This document shows positions 15,341-22,043 of a stretch of DNA of 43,278 bases, piece by piece. Source of the DNA: an uncultured Gammaproteobacteria bacterium (GTDB lineage Bacteria; Pseudomonadota; Gammaproteobacteria; Pseudomonadales; Porticoccaceae); the NCBI GenBank assembly GCA_913060555.1, contig CAJXRS010000008.1:1-43278 (forward strand), read 5' to 3'. The stretch's first letter is position 1. Every line of letters begins with the position of its first letter. The notes below the pieces were generated by a model. That model had not been told where the DNA came from. It saw only the letters and a list, made by a program, of their open reading frames with translations, and did not search any database. The position numbers were made by a program, and so were the translations under genes.

Positions 15341-16027
15341 ATGGCGAACAACTACTACGAAGGCACGGGCGTTCTCGTGCTGGAGCGTGTCACCCCCGTC
15401 ATCAAGGCGCTGTTCGGCGCCTTCGCGCTGAACGAAGGCCATCCCGGCAACGGGCAGGCCTACATCGCCCAGATCGCCGAGACCAATGATCCGCGCTGGA
15501 CGGATGTGCTGGACGGCCTGGAAGACCTGGCCGCACAACTCGGCATCCCCATGCCCGACGACGAAGAGTTGTCGATTCCACCTCTGCTCGAACGGCTGGC
15601 CGCGCACTTCGGTGCCGAGCAGGACGCGGAGCTGGAGAACCTGATCGAGCACCACAAGTTCGAGGACAGCGCCGACCTGGAAGCCTTGCTTCTGATCGCT
15701 TCCTGCTTCGATGACGGCCATCGCCTGACCGCCATCCAGTTCGAAGGCTGCTGGCATTGCAGCAGGCCGAGGCTGTTCGAGTTCGGCGGCAACGGCTGCT
15801 ACCTGAGCCGCGAGGTCCAGGTCTTCAGAACGTCCTCGCAGGCGCTCCAACTCGGCGACCAACTGCGCAAGACGATCCTGTCCGCCGACATCGAAGAGGC
15901 CTCGGCATTGATCGCGCTGGAGGCCGCCAACCTGCTCGCAGGCATCAACGACGAGCAGTTCCGCCTGAATGTGCGCCGTCGCGTCGCCGACCGACTGGCC
16001 CAGATGCCAACGATCAGCGCCGCCTGA
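15341..16027 (+). CDS. Hypothetical protein (228 aa)
   Basis: A 228-aa acidic protein beginning MANNYYEGTGVLVLERVTPVIKALF; AAAGGAG precedes the ATG. The N-terminal half is helical with an acidic patch (PMPDDEELSIPPLLERLAAHFG). The middle contains CWHCSRPRLFEFGGNGCYLSREV, a Cys-rich strand region but not a full zinc ribbon. The C-terminus is helical. This looks like a cytoplasmic adaptor or immunity-type protein but no family is recognised with confidence. Confidence 0.7.
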   Translation: MANNYYEGTGVLVLERVTPVIKALFGAFALNEGHPGNGQAYIAQIAETNDPRWTDVLDGLEDLAAQLGIPMPDDEELSIPPLLERLAAHFGAEQDAELENLIEHHKFEDSADLEALLLIASCFDDGHRLTAIQFEGCWHCSRPRLFEFGGNGCYLSREVQVFRTSSQALQLGDQLRKTILSADIEEASALIALEAANLLAGINDEQFRLNVRRRVADRLAQMPTISAA

Positions 16028-16046
16028 CGCATTTTCCATTTTCAAC

Positions 16047-16079
16047 CCACCGGGTCCAATTCCCGGTGGCGGGAATTGG
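16047..16079 (+). promoter_or_regulatory. Pre-gene hairpin with two mutually exclusive pairings
   Basis: CCACCGGG (16047-16054) pairs perfectly with CCCGGTGG (16062-16069). Alternatively CCAATTCCCG (16056-16065) pairs perfectly with CGGGAATTGG (16070-16079). The loop CCAATT could also pair with AATTGG while the first stem is kept, giving an H-type pseudoknot. It lies 29 bases before the next start codon. A two-state element suggests a switch rather than a plain stem. Confidence 0.6.
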
Positions 16080-16107
16080 CTCCATTATTCAATCTGGAGA
16101 GTTCCCA

Positions 16108-16845
16108 ATGTCCCAGAAACCCAATCCCTTTCACCGTGGCTACTGGAATCTGAAAATCGTCCGCACGCTGTGCATCAGCTACGAGGACGGAAGCCCGCAT
16201 GTCTGGCGCAACATCCACGCGAGCCAGCAACACCTCTCCGACGAGGAACTGGTTTCATCGTCCTGCATCGTCGCCAACGATTTCGCCGTGGTCAGCGATG
16301 GCCGCGAAGCCGTGAACGCCGAGGTACTGGCCGAATGCGATGCCGGTGAAGGCGTCAGCGGCGAAGGTGTGATCGGTGCCGTGGTCTATGCCATCCATGG
16401 CGAGGACTTCGACGGCCGCCCAGTCCACGTCGGTGACGCCTATTCGGCCGAGGCCGCGCGGGAAGCGATGCAGCGCCTGAGTTTCGAGACCGGCTACTAC
16501 AGCCGGTGCTGGGAAATCAGCCGTGAGCACATCACGGTCGATAGCTGGCACTACCTCGCCGGCCTGGCGGACATCGCCACGCCGGAGGCCATGTTGTTCA
16601 TCGCCTTCCGTGTGCCGTACAGCCCGGCGATCGGCGTCAAGCTGATTTCCACGCCCTGGACGGACCAGAACCTGGAGCACGCCGAGGGCATCACCGCCGA
16701 GCAGCTTCGACAGGAGCACCGGAACAAGGGCATGCCGGACGACCTGGCGAACATCCTTGAACTGGCTGGCCAGGCCGATGTGCGCATCCTCATCCTCGAT
16801 GCAGACGCACCCGCGTTGCTGGGCCTGCCGCTGGCCGAGGGCTAG
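16108..16845 (+). CDS. Hypothetical protein (245 aa)
   Basis: A 245-aa soluble acidic protein starting MSQKPNPFHRGYWNLKIVR; GGAGAG precedes the start. A VYAIHGEDFDGRPVHVGD region (about residues 90-110) and SAEAAREAMQRLSFETGYYSRCWEIS look like an alpha/beta fold. The C-terminus contains GMPDDLANILELAGQADVRILILDADAPAL. No catalytic residues can be assigned. It is a conserved type of gene in the accessory part of PFGI-1-class elements; the function is not known to me. Confidence 0.7.
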   Translation: MSQKPNPFHRGYWNLKIVRTLCISYEDGSPHVWRNIHASQQHLSDEELVSSSCIVANDFAVVSDGREAVNAEVLAECDAGEGVSGEGVIGAVVYAIHGEDFDGRPVHVGDAYSAEAAREAMQRLSFETGYYSRCWEISREHITVDSWHYLAGLADIATPEAMLFIAFRVPYSPAIGVKLISTPWTDQNLEHAEGITAEQLRQEHRNKGMPDDLANILELAGQADVRILILDADAPALLGLPLAEG

Positions 16846-16886
16846 CAGCCGCGCGACACGCGGGTCTTCCTCTTTGTCCCCTCATG

Positions 16887-16916
16887 CCAGCCCGTCTCCC
16901 CCAAGAGTCGGGCTGG
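16887..16916 (+). promoter_or_regulatory. Pre-gene hairpin / weak terminator
   Basis: CCAGCCCG (16887-16894) pairs with CGGGCTGG (16909-16916), followed by TCCATTTTCATAGG, which also contains the ribosome binding site of the gene at 16940. The stem is thus 23 bases from the ATG. Confidence 0.6.
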
Positions 16917-16939
16917 TCCATTTTCATAGGAGCAACCTC

Positions 16940-17218
16940 ATGTTCCCCAACCTCATTTCGCGCGCACCGGACTTCGAGCACCAGCTCGGAGCCTGCGTCA
17001 ACGCCATGAGCCAGGACGACGCCATCGGCCAGATCCTGGTATTCGAGCGCACGCACGGCACGCTGCACATGCGCCATATCGCCGGCGCCGACTTGGTGGA
17101 CACCGACATTGACGACTACGAGATGGTCGTCTTCGACGGTGGCAACACCGGCGGCGACACGTGGAAGCATGTGTTCTTCCCGCGTCAGCGCGAACACTAC
17201 TTCGTGTACCAAGCCTGA
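16940..17218 (+). CDS. Small hypothetical protein (92 aa)
   Basis: A 92-aa acidic protein starting MFPNLISRAPDFEHQLGA, with TAGGAG 7 bases upstream. It looks beta-rich: QILVFERTHGTLHMRHIAG, then DDYEMVVFDGGNTGG and WKHVFFPRQREHYFVYQA. There is no signal peptide and no domain I can name. A terminator follows directly, so it closes the transcript that precedes leader copy C. Confidence 0.65.
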   Translation: MFPNLISRAPDFEHQLGACVNAMSQDDAIGQILVFERTHGTLHMRHIAGADLVDTDIDDYEMVVFDGGNTGGDTWKHVFFPRQREHYFVYQA

Positions 17219-17226
17219 TCCAACCA

Positions 17227-17250
17227 GCCCCTTTCGAGGGGCCTTTTTCT
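17227..17250 (+). terminator. Intrinsic terminator after the 92-aa gene
   Basis: GCCCC-TTTCGA-GGGGC followed by CTTTTTCTT. It lies 8 bases after the stop codon and about 80 bases before leader copy C. Confidence 0.8.
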
Positions 17251-17329
17251 TGTCCCCAGCGCGGGAAACCGGGTGCGGCGCAGTGCCGTTTCATGCGGGC
17301 GGGTAGCCCGGCCCAGGGCCATCCTTGCC

Positions 17330-17405
17330 CCCATGTTCGTCGGCGTTGCCGACACATGCCCAGGCAGCCGAGACCTTCGAGGCTGCAAGCACGGGAAACC
17401 GCGCT
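17330..17405 (+). ncRNA. Three-hairpin leader RNA, copy C
   Basis: CCCATG-TTC, then hairpin 1 GTCGGC-GTT-GCCGAC (17339-17344 with 17348-17353), A-CATGCC, hairpin 2 GCAGCC ... GGCTGC (17364-17369 with 17381-17386) and hairpin 3 GC.CGG-GAAA-CCG.GC (17389-17404, one mismatch, GAAA tetraloop). It is aligned with B and D in order, spacing and linkers while the stem letters differ in compensating pairs. It is followed by a second stem AAGGGA/TCCCTT (17447-17462) close to the ribosome binding site. Confidence 0.7.
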
Positions 17406-17502
17406 GGTTGTTTCTTCCTACGGACGCACCGCGTCCATCCACCCACAAGGGACCTCTCCCTTGCGGGCGGGGAATCCCTTGTTCTTCCTCAAGGAGATTC
17501 CC

Positions 17503-18306
17503 ATGGACCGTTCCCTCATCAAATCCATGATGCCTTCGCTTGTCGCAGGCCATGTGCCCCGCAACGTGCGGTCGTTCAAGTATCGCGTGTTCGATGATCA
17601 GCCGCAGTCCTCGACGCTGGGCTTCGCCATCGACCCCCAGCCCTTCGACGGCAAGGTGGTCGCGGCCAGCGACGACGCCATCGTCGTCAAGCTCAAGCCC
17701 AGCGAGTTCGCGGTGCTCGACCCCCACCTGGTGACCACCCTTCCCAGCGAAGGCGCCAAGGTGCATGTCCAACCGTATGCCCGCCGCCGCTTCGACGGCC
17801 TGCGCGCGGACACCCCGGAAGTAATCACCGAGAAGACCGCGGACGGTGTTCCCTACACCATCACCAGGCACATCCTCGGCTCCGCGCCTGCCAAGCTGCC
17901 CATCCCCGAGCCGCAGTGCATGGAACTGGGACAGCTCATCCAGCAGTTGGAGGAAATGCCGGCTCCCGATGGGTTCCGGCGCATCACCCACATGCTGGTC
18001 GATGCGGGTGCCCGCGACTTCACCTGGGTCGATCCGAAGCCGTCCAAGATCATCGAGACACCCCCGGCGATCAGCTTCTCGGTTTCGACCTCGAAGTTCG
18101 AGGGCCAGGTGACGATCCTCTACGACCGCGGCGGCGACACCTACGCGGTGGAACTGAGCCGCGACGGCGAACTGGTCGATCGGCACGACGAGGTGTATTT
18201 CGACATGCTCGGTGAAGTGCTGGAGCGGCTTATCGACGACGGGCACTGGCGTCTGATCGACGTGAGCGTCATCGACGCCAAGGCAACCAAGCGGCGCTAC
18301 GGCTGA
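17503..18306 (+). CDS. Hypothetical protein (267 aa)
   Basis: A 267-aa protein starting MDRSLIKSMMPSLVAGHVPR, with AAGGAG 8 bases upstream. The first 120 residues look like a beta domain (FKYRVFDDQPQSSTLGFAID, GKVVAASDDAIVVKLKPSEF). The last 100 contain a second alpha/beta part (TSKFEGQVTILYDRGGDTYA, then FDMLGEVLERLIDDGHWRLI). No catalytic motif or membrane segment. It is a single gene behind leader copy C and followed 78 bases later by the DUF3085 gene. Function unknown. Confidence 0.75.
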   Translation: MDRSLIKSMMPSLVAGHVPRNVRSFKYRVFDDQPQSSTLGFAIDPQPFDGKVVAASDDAIVVKLKPSEFAVLDPHLVTTLPSEGAKVHVQPYARRRFDGLRADTPEVITEKTADGVPYTITRHILGSAPAKLPIPEPQCMELGQLIQQLEEMPAPDGFRRITHMLVDAGARDFTWVDPKPSKIIETPPAISFSVSTSKFEGQVTILYDRGGDTYAVELSRDGELVDRHDEVYFDMLGEVLERLIDDGHWRLIDVSVIDAKATKRRYG

Positions 18307-18334
18307 CCGCAGCCTACCGGCGACTTGCCCCCAT

Positions 18335-18369
18335 AGGCCTTCCATCCATTCGGGTGGAGGGCCTTTTTC
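18335..18369 (+). terminator. Terminator-like hairpin directly ahead of the DUF3085 start
   Basis: AGGCC-TT-CCATCC-ATTC-GGGTGG-AG-GGCCT followed by TTTTCTTC. It has the form of an intrinsic terminator yet the U-run is 8 bases before the ribosome binding site of the gene at 18385. Either transcription from upstream is stopped or attenuated, or the stem protects the 5' end of the DUF3085 message. Confidence 0.7.
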
Positions 18370-18384
18370 TTCAGGAGATCAACC

Positions 18385-18738
18385 ATGTCACTGCGATTCA
18401 AAGGTTCCGACCTGCGCCCCGTGCTGGCCGAGGCCGTTGCCAACCAATGCCGCGTCGTCCTCGCCAAGGACCAGGGCGTGTACTTCCTCGCCGAGCAGGG
18501 AGAGCGCCGTCCCGATGGCCGCGTGAAGCTGCTGGCCTATGCCGTCGGCTGCAACCCGGATACCGACCCGTTTGACGGCTGGTGGGAACTGGCGCGTGCC
18601 GAGCTGGGTGGCGACGACTTCGGCGAGTTCTTCGATCCGAAGGAAGGCGTCTTCGCCCGCATCCTGCGCGGCATGGACGATCTGATGCTATCCGCCACCA
18701 CGACGCACCTGTCGCTGGAGGTGGTGCCATCGATGTAG
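18385..18738 (+). CDS. DUF3085-family protein
   Basis: A 117-aa protein matching the DUF3085 family, which is found on ICEs and plasmids. It starts MSLRFKGSDLRPVLAEAVAN; then RVVLAKDQGVYFLAEQGERR and the family's conserved CNPDTDPFDGWWELARAELGGDDFGEFFD. An AGGAG lies 9 bases before the ATG. The compact acidic Trp-rich middle is the conserved part. The function of the family is unknown. It is flanked by a terminator-like hairpin on its 5' side and a strong terminator on its 3' side, so it is probably an isolated unit. Confidence 0.8.
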   Translation: MSLRFKGSDLRPVLAEAVANQCRVVLAKDQGVYFLAEQGERRPDGRVKLLAYAVGCNPDTDPFDGWWELARAELGGDDFGEFFDPKEGVFARILRGMDDLMLSATTTHLSLEVVPSM

Positions 18739-18762
18739 TGCGAATACCACTGTCCCCTCACG

Positions 18763-18789
18763 GCCCCCTTCATGGGGGCTTCTTTTTTT
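18763..18789 (+). terminator. Intrinsic terminator after DUF3085
   Basis: GCCCCC-TTCAT-GGGGGC followed by TTCTTTTTTT. It sits 24 bases after the DUF3085 stop and 80 bases before leader copy D. The remainder of the 361-bp gap to 19100 holds leader D and the hairpin at 19029. Confidence 0.85.
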
Positions 18790-18869
18790 GCGGCGCTGGC
18801 GGCATGGACAAAGGGAAGCGTCCGGATGCCGATTGATTACTGCCGCGCGCGCGAAGCCCGTCCATGCTG

Positions 18870-18947
18870 CCCCCATGCCTGCTGACGTTGTCAGCGACAT
18901 GCCAGGCAACCATCGGTCTTCGAGGTTGCCGCGCAGTTTCCACTGCG
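18870..18947 (+). ncRNA. Three-hairpin leader RNA, copy D
   Basis: CCCATG-CCT, hairpin 1 GCTGAC-GTT-GTCAGC (18881-18886 with 18890-18895), GA-CATGCC, hairpin 2 GGCAACC ... GGTTGCC (18905-18911 with 18924-18930) and hairpin 3 CGCAG-TTTCCA-CTGCG (18932-18947). Compared with copies B and C, hairpin 2 changes G-C to A-T on both arms and hairpin 3 is entirely re-paired. Downstream, CCACCAG/CTGGTGG (18982-18997 region) adds a further stem. It leads the DUF3577 gene. Confidence 0.7.
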
Positions 18948-19028
18948 TGACCGAGCCAGCTCGCACCGCATCCATCCGCGAGCGGCCACCAGTCCTGGTG
19001 GCGGATGCTTTCGCCTTATCAACCCACC

Positions 19029-19062
19029 GCGGGGTTACGCACCTTTCCCCGCATGCGTGGGG
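19029..19062 (+). promoter_or_regulatory. Two-state hairpin before the DUF3577 gene
   Basis: GCGGGG (19029-19034) can pair with CCCCGC (19047-19052), or CCCCGC can pair with the downstream GTGGGG (19057-19062) across an ATGC loop. The loop ACGCA (19038-19042) also matches TGCGT downstream. It lies 38 bases before the start codon. Confidence 0.5.
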
Positions 19063-19099
19063 CCGGTGTGTCTCCGCTTCATCCCAATGGAGATTCACC

Positions 19100-20017
19100 A
19101 TGAGCACCACGTCCAACGAGAAATCGTATTTCGACCTCCACACCTCGGGCATCGGCTACATCCAGCGTGTCCGCGAGGTTCCCGTCCGGGGCGGCCGCCG
19201 TGCGCAGCCCTTCCTGGCATGCACCATCGCCGCGCTGGTCGGCTCCGCCAAGGACCCCAGCTACCGCTACTTCGACGTCAAGGTCTCGGGTGCCGAGGCC
19301 AAGAAACTGGTCGAGCGCTACATCGGCGTTGACGATCCCAAGCAGCGGCCGCTGGTGCGCTTCCGCCTCGGCGACCTCTGGGGCGATGCGTACATCCGCG
19401 ACAAGGGTGAGCACAAGGGCCAGGCCGCCGCGTCTCTGAAGGCGCGACTGCTGAAGGCCGAGCCGCTTGACCGGGCCGAACTGGCTTCGATCAAGCAGCA
19501 CGAGCTGATCACCCGCGGCATCGGCTACCTCAGCCGCCCGAAGGACGTCTCCCCCAAGGATGGCGATCCGTTCCTGTCGTGCTGCGTCGCGGCGCTGGCC
19601 GGACCTGTCGGTGAACCGGAATATCGGTACTTCGACACCATCGTCGCCACCCCTGAAGCCGAGCACCTGGTTCGCCGGTGCGTGCAGGCCATCGAAGGGG
19701 ACCGCAAGGTGCTGATCGCCTTCCGTCTGAACGACATGAAGATCGATCCGTACATCCGCACCAAGGGCGAGCGCGCCGGGGAACCGGGAGCGAGCCTGGA
19801 ATCGACGCTGGTCCACATCGGTCTCATCAAGATCGACGGCACCCAGGTCTATCCGACGAGCCAGGCGCAAGCCGAGGCGCCGCAAGCCGAGGACGCACCC
19901 GCGCCCGAAGCCGAGGTTGCCGCCGACACCGCTGCCGACCAGCCTGTCGAGCCCGCCGTGCGCGAGCCCGCAGGTGAAGTCGAGGAGCAGGAGCCGGCAT
20001 TGGCTGCTTCGTTCTGA
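19100..20017 (+). CDS. STY4534-family ICE replication protein (DUF3577), duplicated domain
   Basis: A 305-aa protein of the DUF3577/STY4534 family, conserved in SPI-7- and PAGI-2-type elements. The family unit occurs twice. Residues about 12-130 run from HTSGIGYIQRVREVP to YRYFDVKVSGAEAKKLVERY and DAYIRDKGEHKGQ. Residues about 135-255 repeat the same order with ITRGIGYLSRPKDV, PEYRYFDTIVATPEAEHLVRR and DPYIRTKGERAGE. The last 50 residues are an acidic Ala/Glu/Pro tail. Most family members I know have a single unit, so this looks like an internal tandem duplication. The role in replication is by family name only. The start has TGGAG upstream. Confidence 0.82.
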   Translation: MSTTSNEKSYFDLHTSGIGYIQRVREVPVRGGRRAQPFLACTIAALVGSAKDPSYRYFDVKVSGAEAKKLVERYIGVDDPKQRPLVRFRLGDLWGDAYIRDKGEHKGQAAASLKARLLKAEPLDRAELASIKQHELITRGIGYLSRPKDVSPKDGDPFLSCCVAALAGPVGEPEYRYFDTIVATPEAEHLVRRCVQAIEGDRKVLIAFRLNDMKIDPYIRTKGERAGEPGASLESTLVHIGLIKIDGTQVYPTSQAQAEAPQAEDAPAPEAEVAADTAADQPVEPAVREPAGEVEEQEPALAASF

Positions 20018-20025
20018 TCCGGCAT

Positions 20026-20050
20026 GGCCCCTCACGGGGCCTTGCCTTTT
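20026..20050 (+). terminator. Terminator-like hairpin between DUF3577 and DUF3275
   Basis: GGCCCC-TCAC-GGGGCC followed by TTGCCTTTTTCC, 25 bases before the next ATG. It has terminator form but sits immediately before a ribosome binding site. Confidence 0.65.
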
Positions 20051-20074
20051 TCCTATTCCCCAAGGAGAACCATC

Positions 20075-20764
20075 ATGGCAGTCACATCGGCGCCCGACCA
20101 ATCGGGTTCGCCCATCACCGTCCCAGGCCAACTCACGCTGCGCACGATCCGCGGAAGAAACGGCCCTTTCAACGTCGGCCGACTTGTCACCCCCATCGGC
20201 AAGTTCGCGGTGAAGGATGCGGAGCTGGAGCAGTACCCCGAAGGCAAGTACGACGGGGAGTTCGTCATCCGCTACATCTTCCCGAAGTCCTATCCCGTCG
20301 GCGACGGCATGCGGTTCGAGATCCGTGCCAACCTGGACGGGATGACGCTCAACGGCATCGACAAACTGAGCCGTGACGAGGCACGCAGCTTCACCACCCA
20401 GGAAGTCGATCCGCTCGATGAAGAACTGGGCGCGCAGCCTGCGTCAACGCCGGCCAAGCCCGCCAAGGCATCCAGACCCGCCAAGCCCGCATCCGTGCAG
20501 GCGTCCGCGGACCCGCTGATCGATACCACGCCTTTTGGTGTGGATGCCCCGCCGCCCGCTGCGGCTGCTGCCCCCGGCAGCACCGAAGATGGCGACGCCG
20601 CGCTATTCGGGCTGCTCTGGCCGCTGGGAGAGTCCGTGAAACTGGATTCGACCATCGACCGCCGCACCCTGCGCGCGCAGATCGCCCGCCTGGGTGAACT
20701 GGGCTACGCGCTGGACTTCAAGACGCAGGAGTGGAGCCGCCAGGCCGAACTGCAACCTGCGTGA
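20075..20764 (+). CDS. DUF3275-family protein
   Basis: A 229-aa protein. Residues 10-120 match DUF3275: ITVPGQLTLRTIRGRNGPFN, VGRLVTPIGKFAVKDAELEQ, YDGEFVIRYIFPKSYP. This is a strand-rich fold. A Pro/Ala/Lys linker (about 135-185) follows, then a short helical C-terminal domain (LFGLLWPLGESVKLDSTIDR, then LRAQIARLGELGYALDF). The family is typical of PFGI-1-class ICEs and usually adjacent to DUF3577, as here. The two-domain form with a flexible linker suggests a DNA- or protein-binding role, which is unproven. AAGGAG precedes the start. Confidence 0.8.
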   Translation: MAVTSAPDQSGSPITVPGQLTLRTIRGRNGPFNVGRLVTPIGKFAVKDAELEQYPEGKYDGEFVIRYIFPKSYPVGDGMRFEIRANLDGMTLNGIDKLSRDEARSFTTQEVDPLDEELGAQPASTPAKPAKASRPAKPASVQASADPLIDTTPFGVDAPPPAAAAAPGSTEDGDAALFGLLWPLGESVKLDSTIDRRTLRAQIARLGELGYALDFKTQEWSRQAELQPA

Positions 20765-20804
20765 TCGCAGACGCCGCATCCGCGGTGTTCTTGATCCATC
20801 CGCC

Positions 20805-20830
20805 GGGGTTCCTTCCCCATGCGGGGGAGG
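20805..20830 (+). promoter_or_regulatory. Two-state pre-gene hairpin
   Basis: CCTTCCCC (20811-20818) pairs perfectly (one G-U) with GGGGGAGG (20823-20830). The same CCCC can instead pair with GGGG at 20805-20808. The strong CTGGAGG ribosome binding site follows, 28 bases before the ATG at 20859. Confidence 0.5.
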
Positions 20831-20858
20831 CTCCGACTTTCTTCTGGAGGTCTCCATC

Positions 20859-21182
20859 ATGTCCACCATCGCTTGCGATGCACCTCATTGCACGCTGGAC
20901 GAACCCGCGTGGCGCGCTGTCTGCAAGACGGCCGCCGAGCACGCCCAGCGTGGTTGCGGCCTGTCCTGGGATCACTGGGTCACGCTTTTCAGTTCGGAGA
21001 TCGACGCGCAAGCCAGTCGGTTGCCGGAAACCCAGCGGGCTCAGGCCCTGGAAATCGCGACCCAGGAATGGGACTACGCAACCCCTGCCGAACGGCAGGA
21101 AACGCAGGAGTGGAACGCTGCGAACGGCTACTGCTCCCATGGCATCGAACTGGGCTACTGCCCAGCCGGTTGCGGCTCCTAG
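20859..21182 (+). CDS. Small hypothetical protein, Cys-rich (107 aa)
   Basis: A 107-aa protein starting MSTIACDAPHCTLDEPAW, preceded by TGGAGG. Cysteines cluster at both ends: CDAPHC near residue 6 and YCSHGIELGYCPAGCGS at the C-terminus. The body is Glu/Ala/Gln-rich helix (ETQRAQALEIATQEWDYATP). Paired cysteines and histidine suggest a small metal-binding site, but spacing fits no standard zinc finger. Function unknown. Confidence 0.65.
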   Translation: MSTIACDAPHCTLDEPAWRAVCKTAAEHAQRGCGLSWDHWVTLFSSEIDAQASRLPETQRAQALEIATQEWDYATPAERQETQEWNAANGYCSHGIELGYCPAGCGS

Positions 21183-21250
21183 TCCGCACCGGACTCCATC
21201 GCCGCACGCGCGGCATTCCATCACCCGCTGGGGGCTCTCCCCCACGGGCA
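21182..21250 (+). promoter_or_regulatory. Three consecutive hairpins before the 135-aa gene
   Basis: GTCCG-CAC-CGGAC (21182-21194, overlapping the stop codon), GCCGC-ACGC-GCGGC (21201-21214) and TGGGGG-CTC-T-CCCCCA (21229-21244). It has three stems in a row like leaders A-D but lacks their CATG/CATGCC linkers and may be a diverged relative or an independent structure. Confidence 0.45.
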
Positions 21251-21282
21251 GGCCTCCGGCTCGATTCTTCAGGAGGCCTTTC

Positions 21283-21690
21283 ATGGGCTGGTATTTCTCC
21301 CCCCAATCGCGGTCTGAACTGATCGCGGAACTGATCGCACCGCAAGAGACCGAGCGCGCCAGCGTCAAGGTCATCGCCCACGCGCTGCGCGGCAACGTCC
21401 TGTGGTCCGTCACGGAAGTGACGGCCAAGGTCGAAGGCGTGCATCGTCATCTGGCGCCAGGCCAATCCCTGCGCTACATCCGCTGCGATCTTCTCGAACG
21501 CAGCGGCGACCAGTGGGGCTACAAGCCACTGGACGAGTCCATGCACCCGTACTACTACACGTGCCCGCTGTCCTATCTGGACCTCGCACCAGAGCAGTCC
21601 GCCGACTGGCGTGCAGGCGTTCGCGCCTACCACGCGCGGCGGCGCACACCCACGGCACCTGCGGCACCCACCGCAGCGCTGATGGCCTGA
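21283..21690 (+). CDS. Conserved ICE hypothetical protein (135 aa)
   Basis: A 135-aa basic protein starting MGWYFSPQSRSELIAELIAP, an N-terminus I recognise from conserved proteins of ICEs and plasmids. AGGAGG is 8 bases upstream. The middle is strand-rich (ALRGNVLWSVTEVTAKVEG, SLRYIRCDLLERSGDQWGYK), followed by a conserved-looking PYYYTCPLSYLDL and a basic Ala/Thr/Pro tail. No enzyme motif. It is followed after 16 bp by the 86-aa gene, likely in one transcript. Confidence 0.7.
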   Translation: MGWYFSPQSRSELIAELIAPQETERASVKVIAHALRGNVLWSVTEVTAKVEGVHRHLAPGQSLRYIRCDLLERSGDQWGYKPLDESMHPYYYTCPLSYLDLAPEQSADWRAGVRAYHARRRTPTAPAAPTAALMA

Positions 21691-21706
21691 GCCAGGAGGA
21701 ACCGAC

Positions 21707-21967
21707 ATGGACCCGATCCTGGCTGCGCTTCCGCCCTCGCTGTTGAAGCTCGTTGAAGGGAGTTTGTCCAACGACGAAGTTTCTTCCGACGAGGAAATGC
21801 TGGAGTACTTCATCAGCAACGGCCTCACCGAGGCACAGGCACGGCAGGCACTGACCCACCGCGACCAGTACCTCAACAACATCTACCTGGAGGGCTTCAC
21901 GCCAATCACTTCGGTAGATGAGGCGCTTCACTTCAACCCGCACACCCGGCAGTTCGAGCCGGACTGA
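21707..21967 (+). CDS. Small acidic hypothetical protein (86 aa)
   Basis: An 86-aa acidic protein starting MDPILAALPPSLLKLVEG, with AGGAGG 8 bases upstream. It has two helices and an acidic middle (NDEVSSDEEMLEYFISNGLT), then EAQARQALTHRDQYLNNIYL. The helix-turn pattern of EEMLEYFISNGLTEAQARQAL resembles a small UBA/CUE-like three-helix unit, but this is only an impression. Function unknown. Confidence 0.65.
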   Translation: MDPILAALPPSLLKLVEGSLSNDEVSSDEEMLEYFISNGLTEAQARQALTHRDQYLNNIYLEGFTPITSVDEALHFNPHTRQFEPD

Positions 21968-21985
21968 GCGGCTTTCTTCCACCCC

Positions 21986-22006
21986 CTGGGGCAGTACTTG
22001 CCCCAG
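21986..22006 (+). promoter_or_regulatory. Pre-gene hairpin
   Basis: CTGGGGC (21986-21992) pairs perfectly with GCCCCAG (22000-22006). It lies between stop 21967 and start 22044, one of the hairpins placed before genes in this block. Confidence 0.5.
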
Positions 22007-22043
22007 CGGGCGGTGCTGTTCCCGTTCATCCGAGGACACCACC

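Noticed and set aside
13465-18947. The repeated hairpin leaders as a CRISPR array or integron attC cluster
   Set aside because: Units are 0.9-2.9 kb apart with genes between them, have variable stems rather than identical repeats, and no cas or integrase gene is present.
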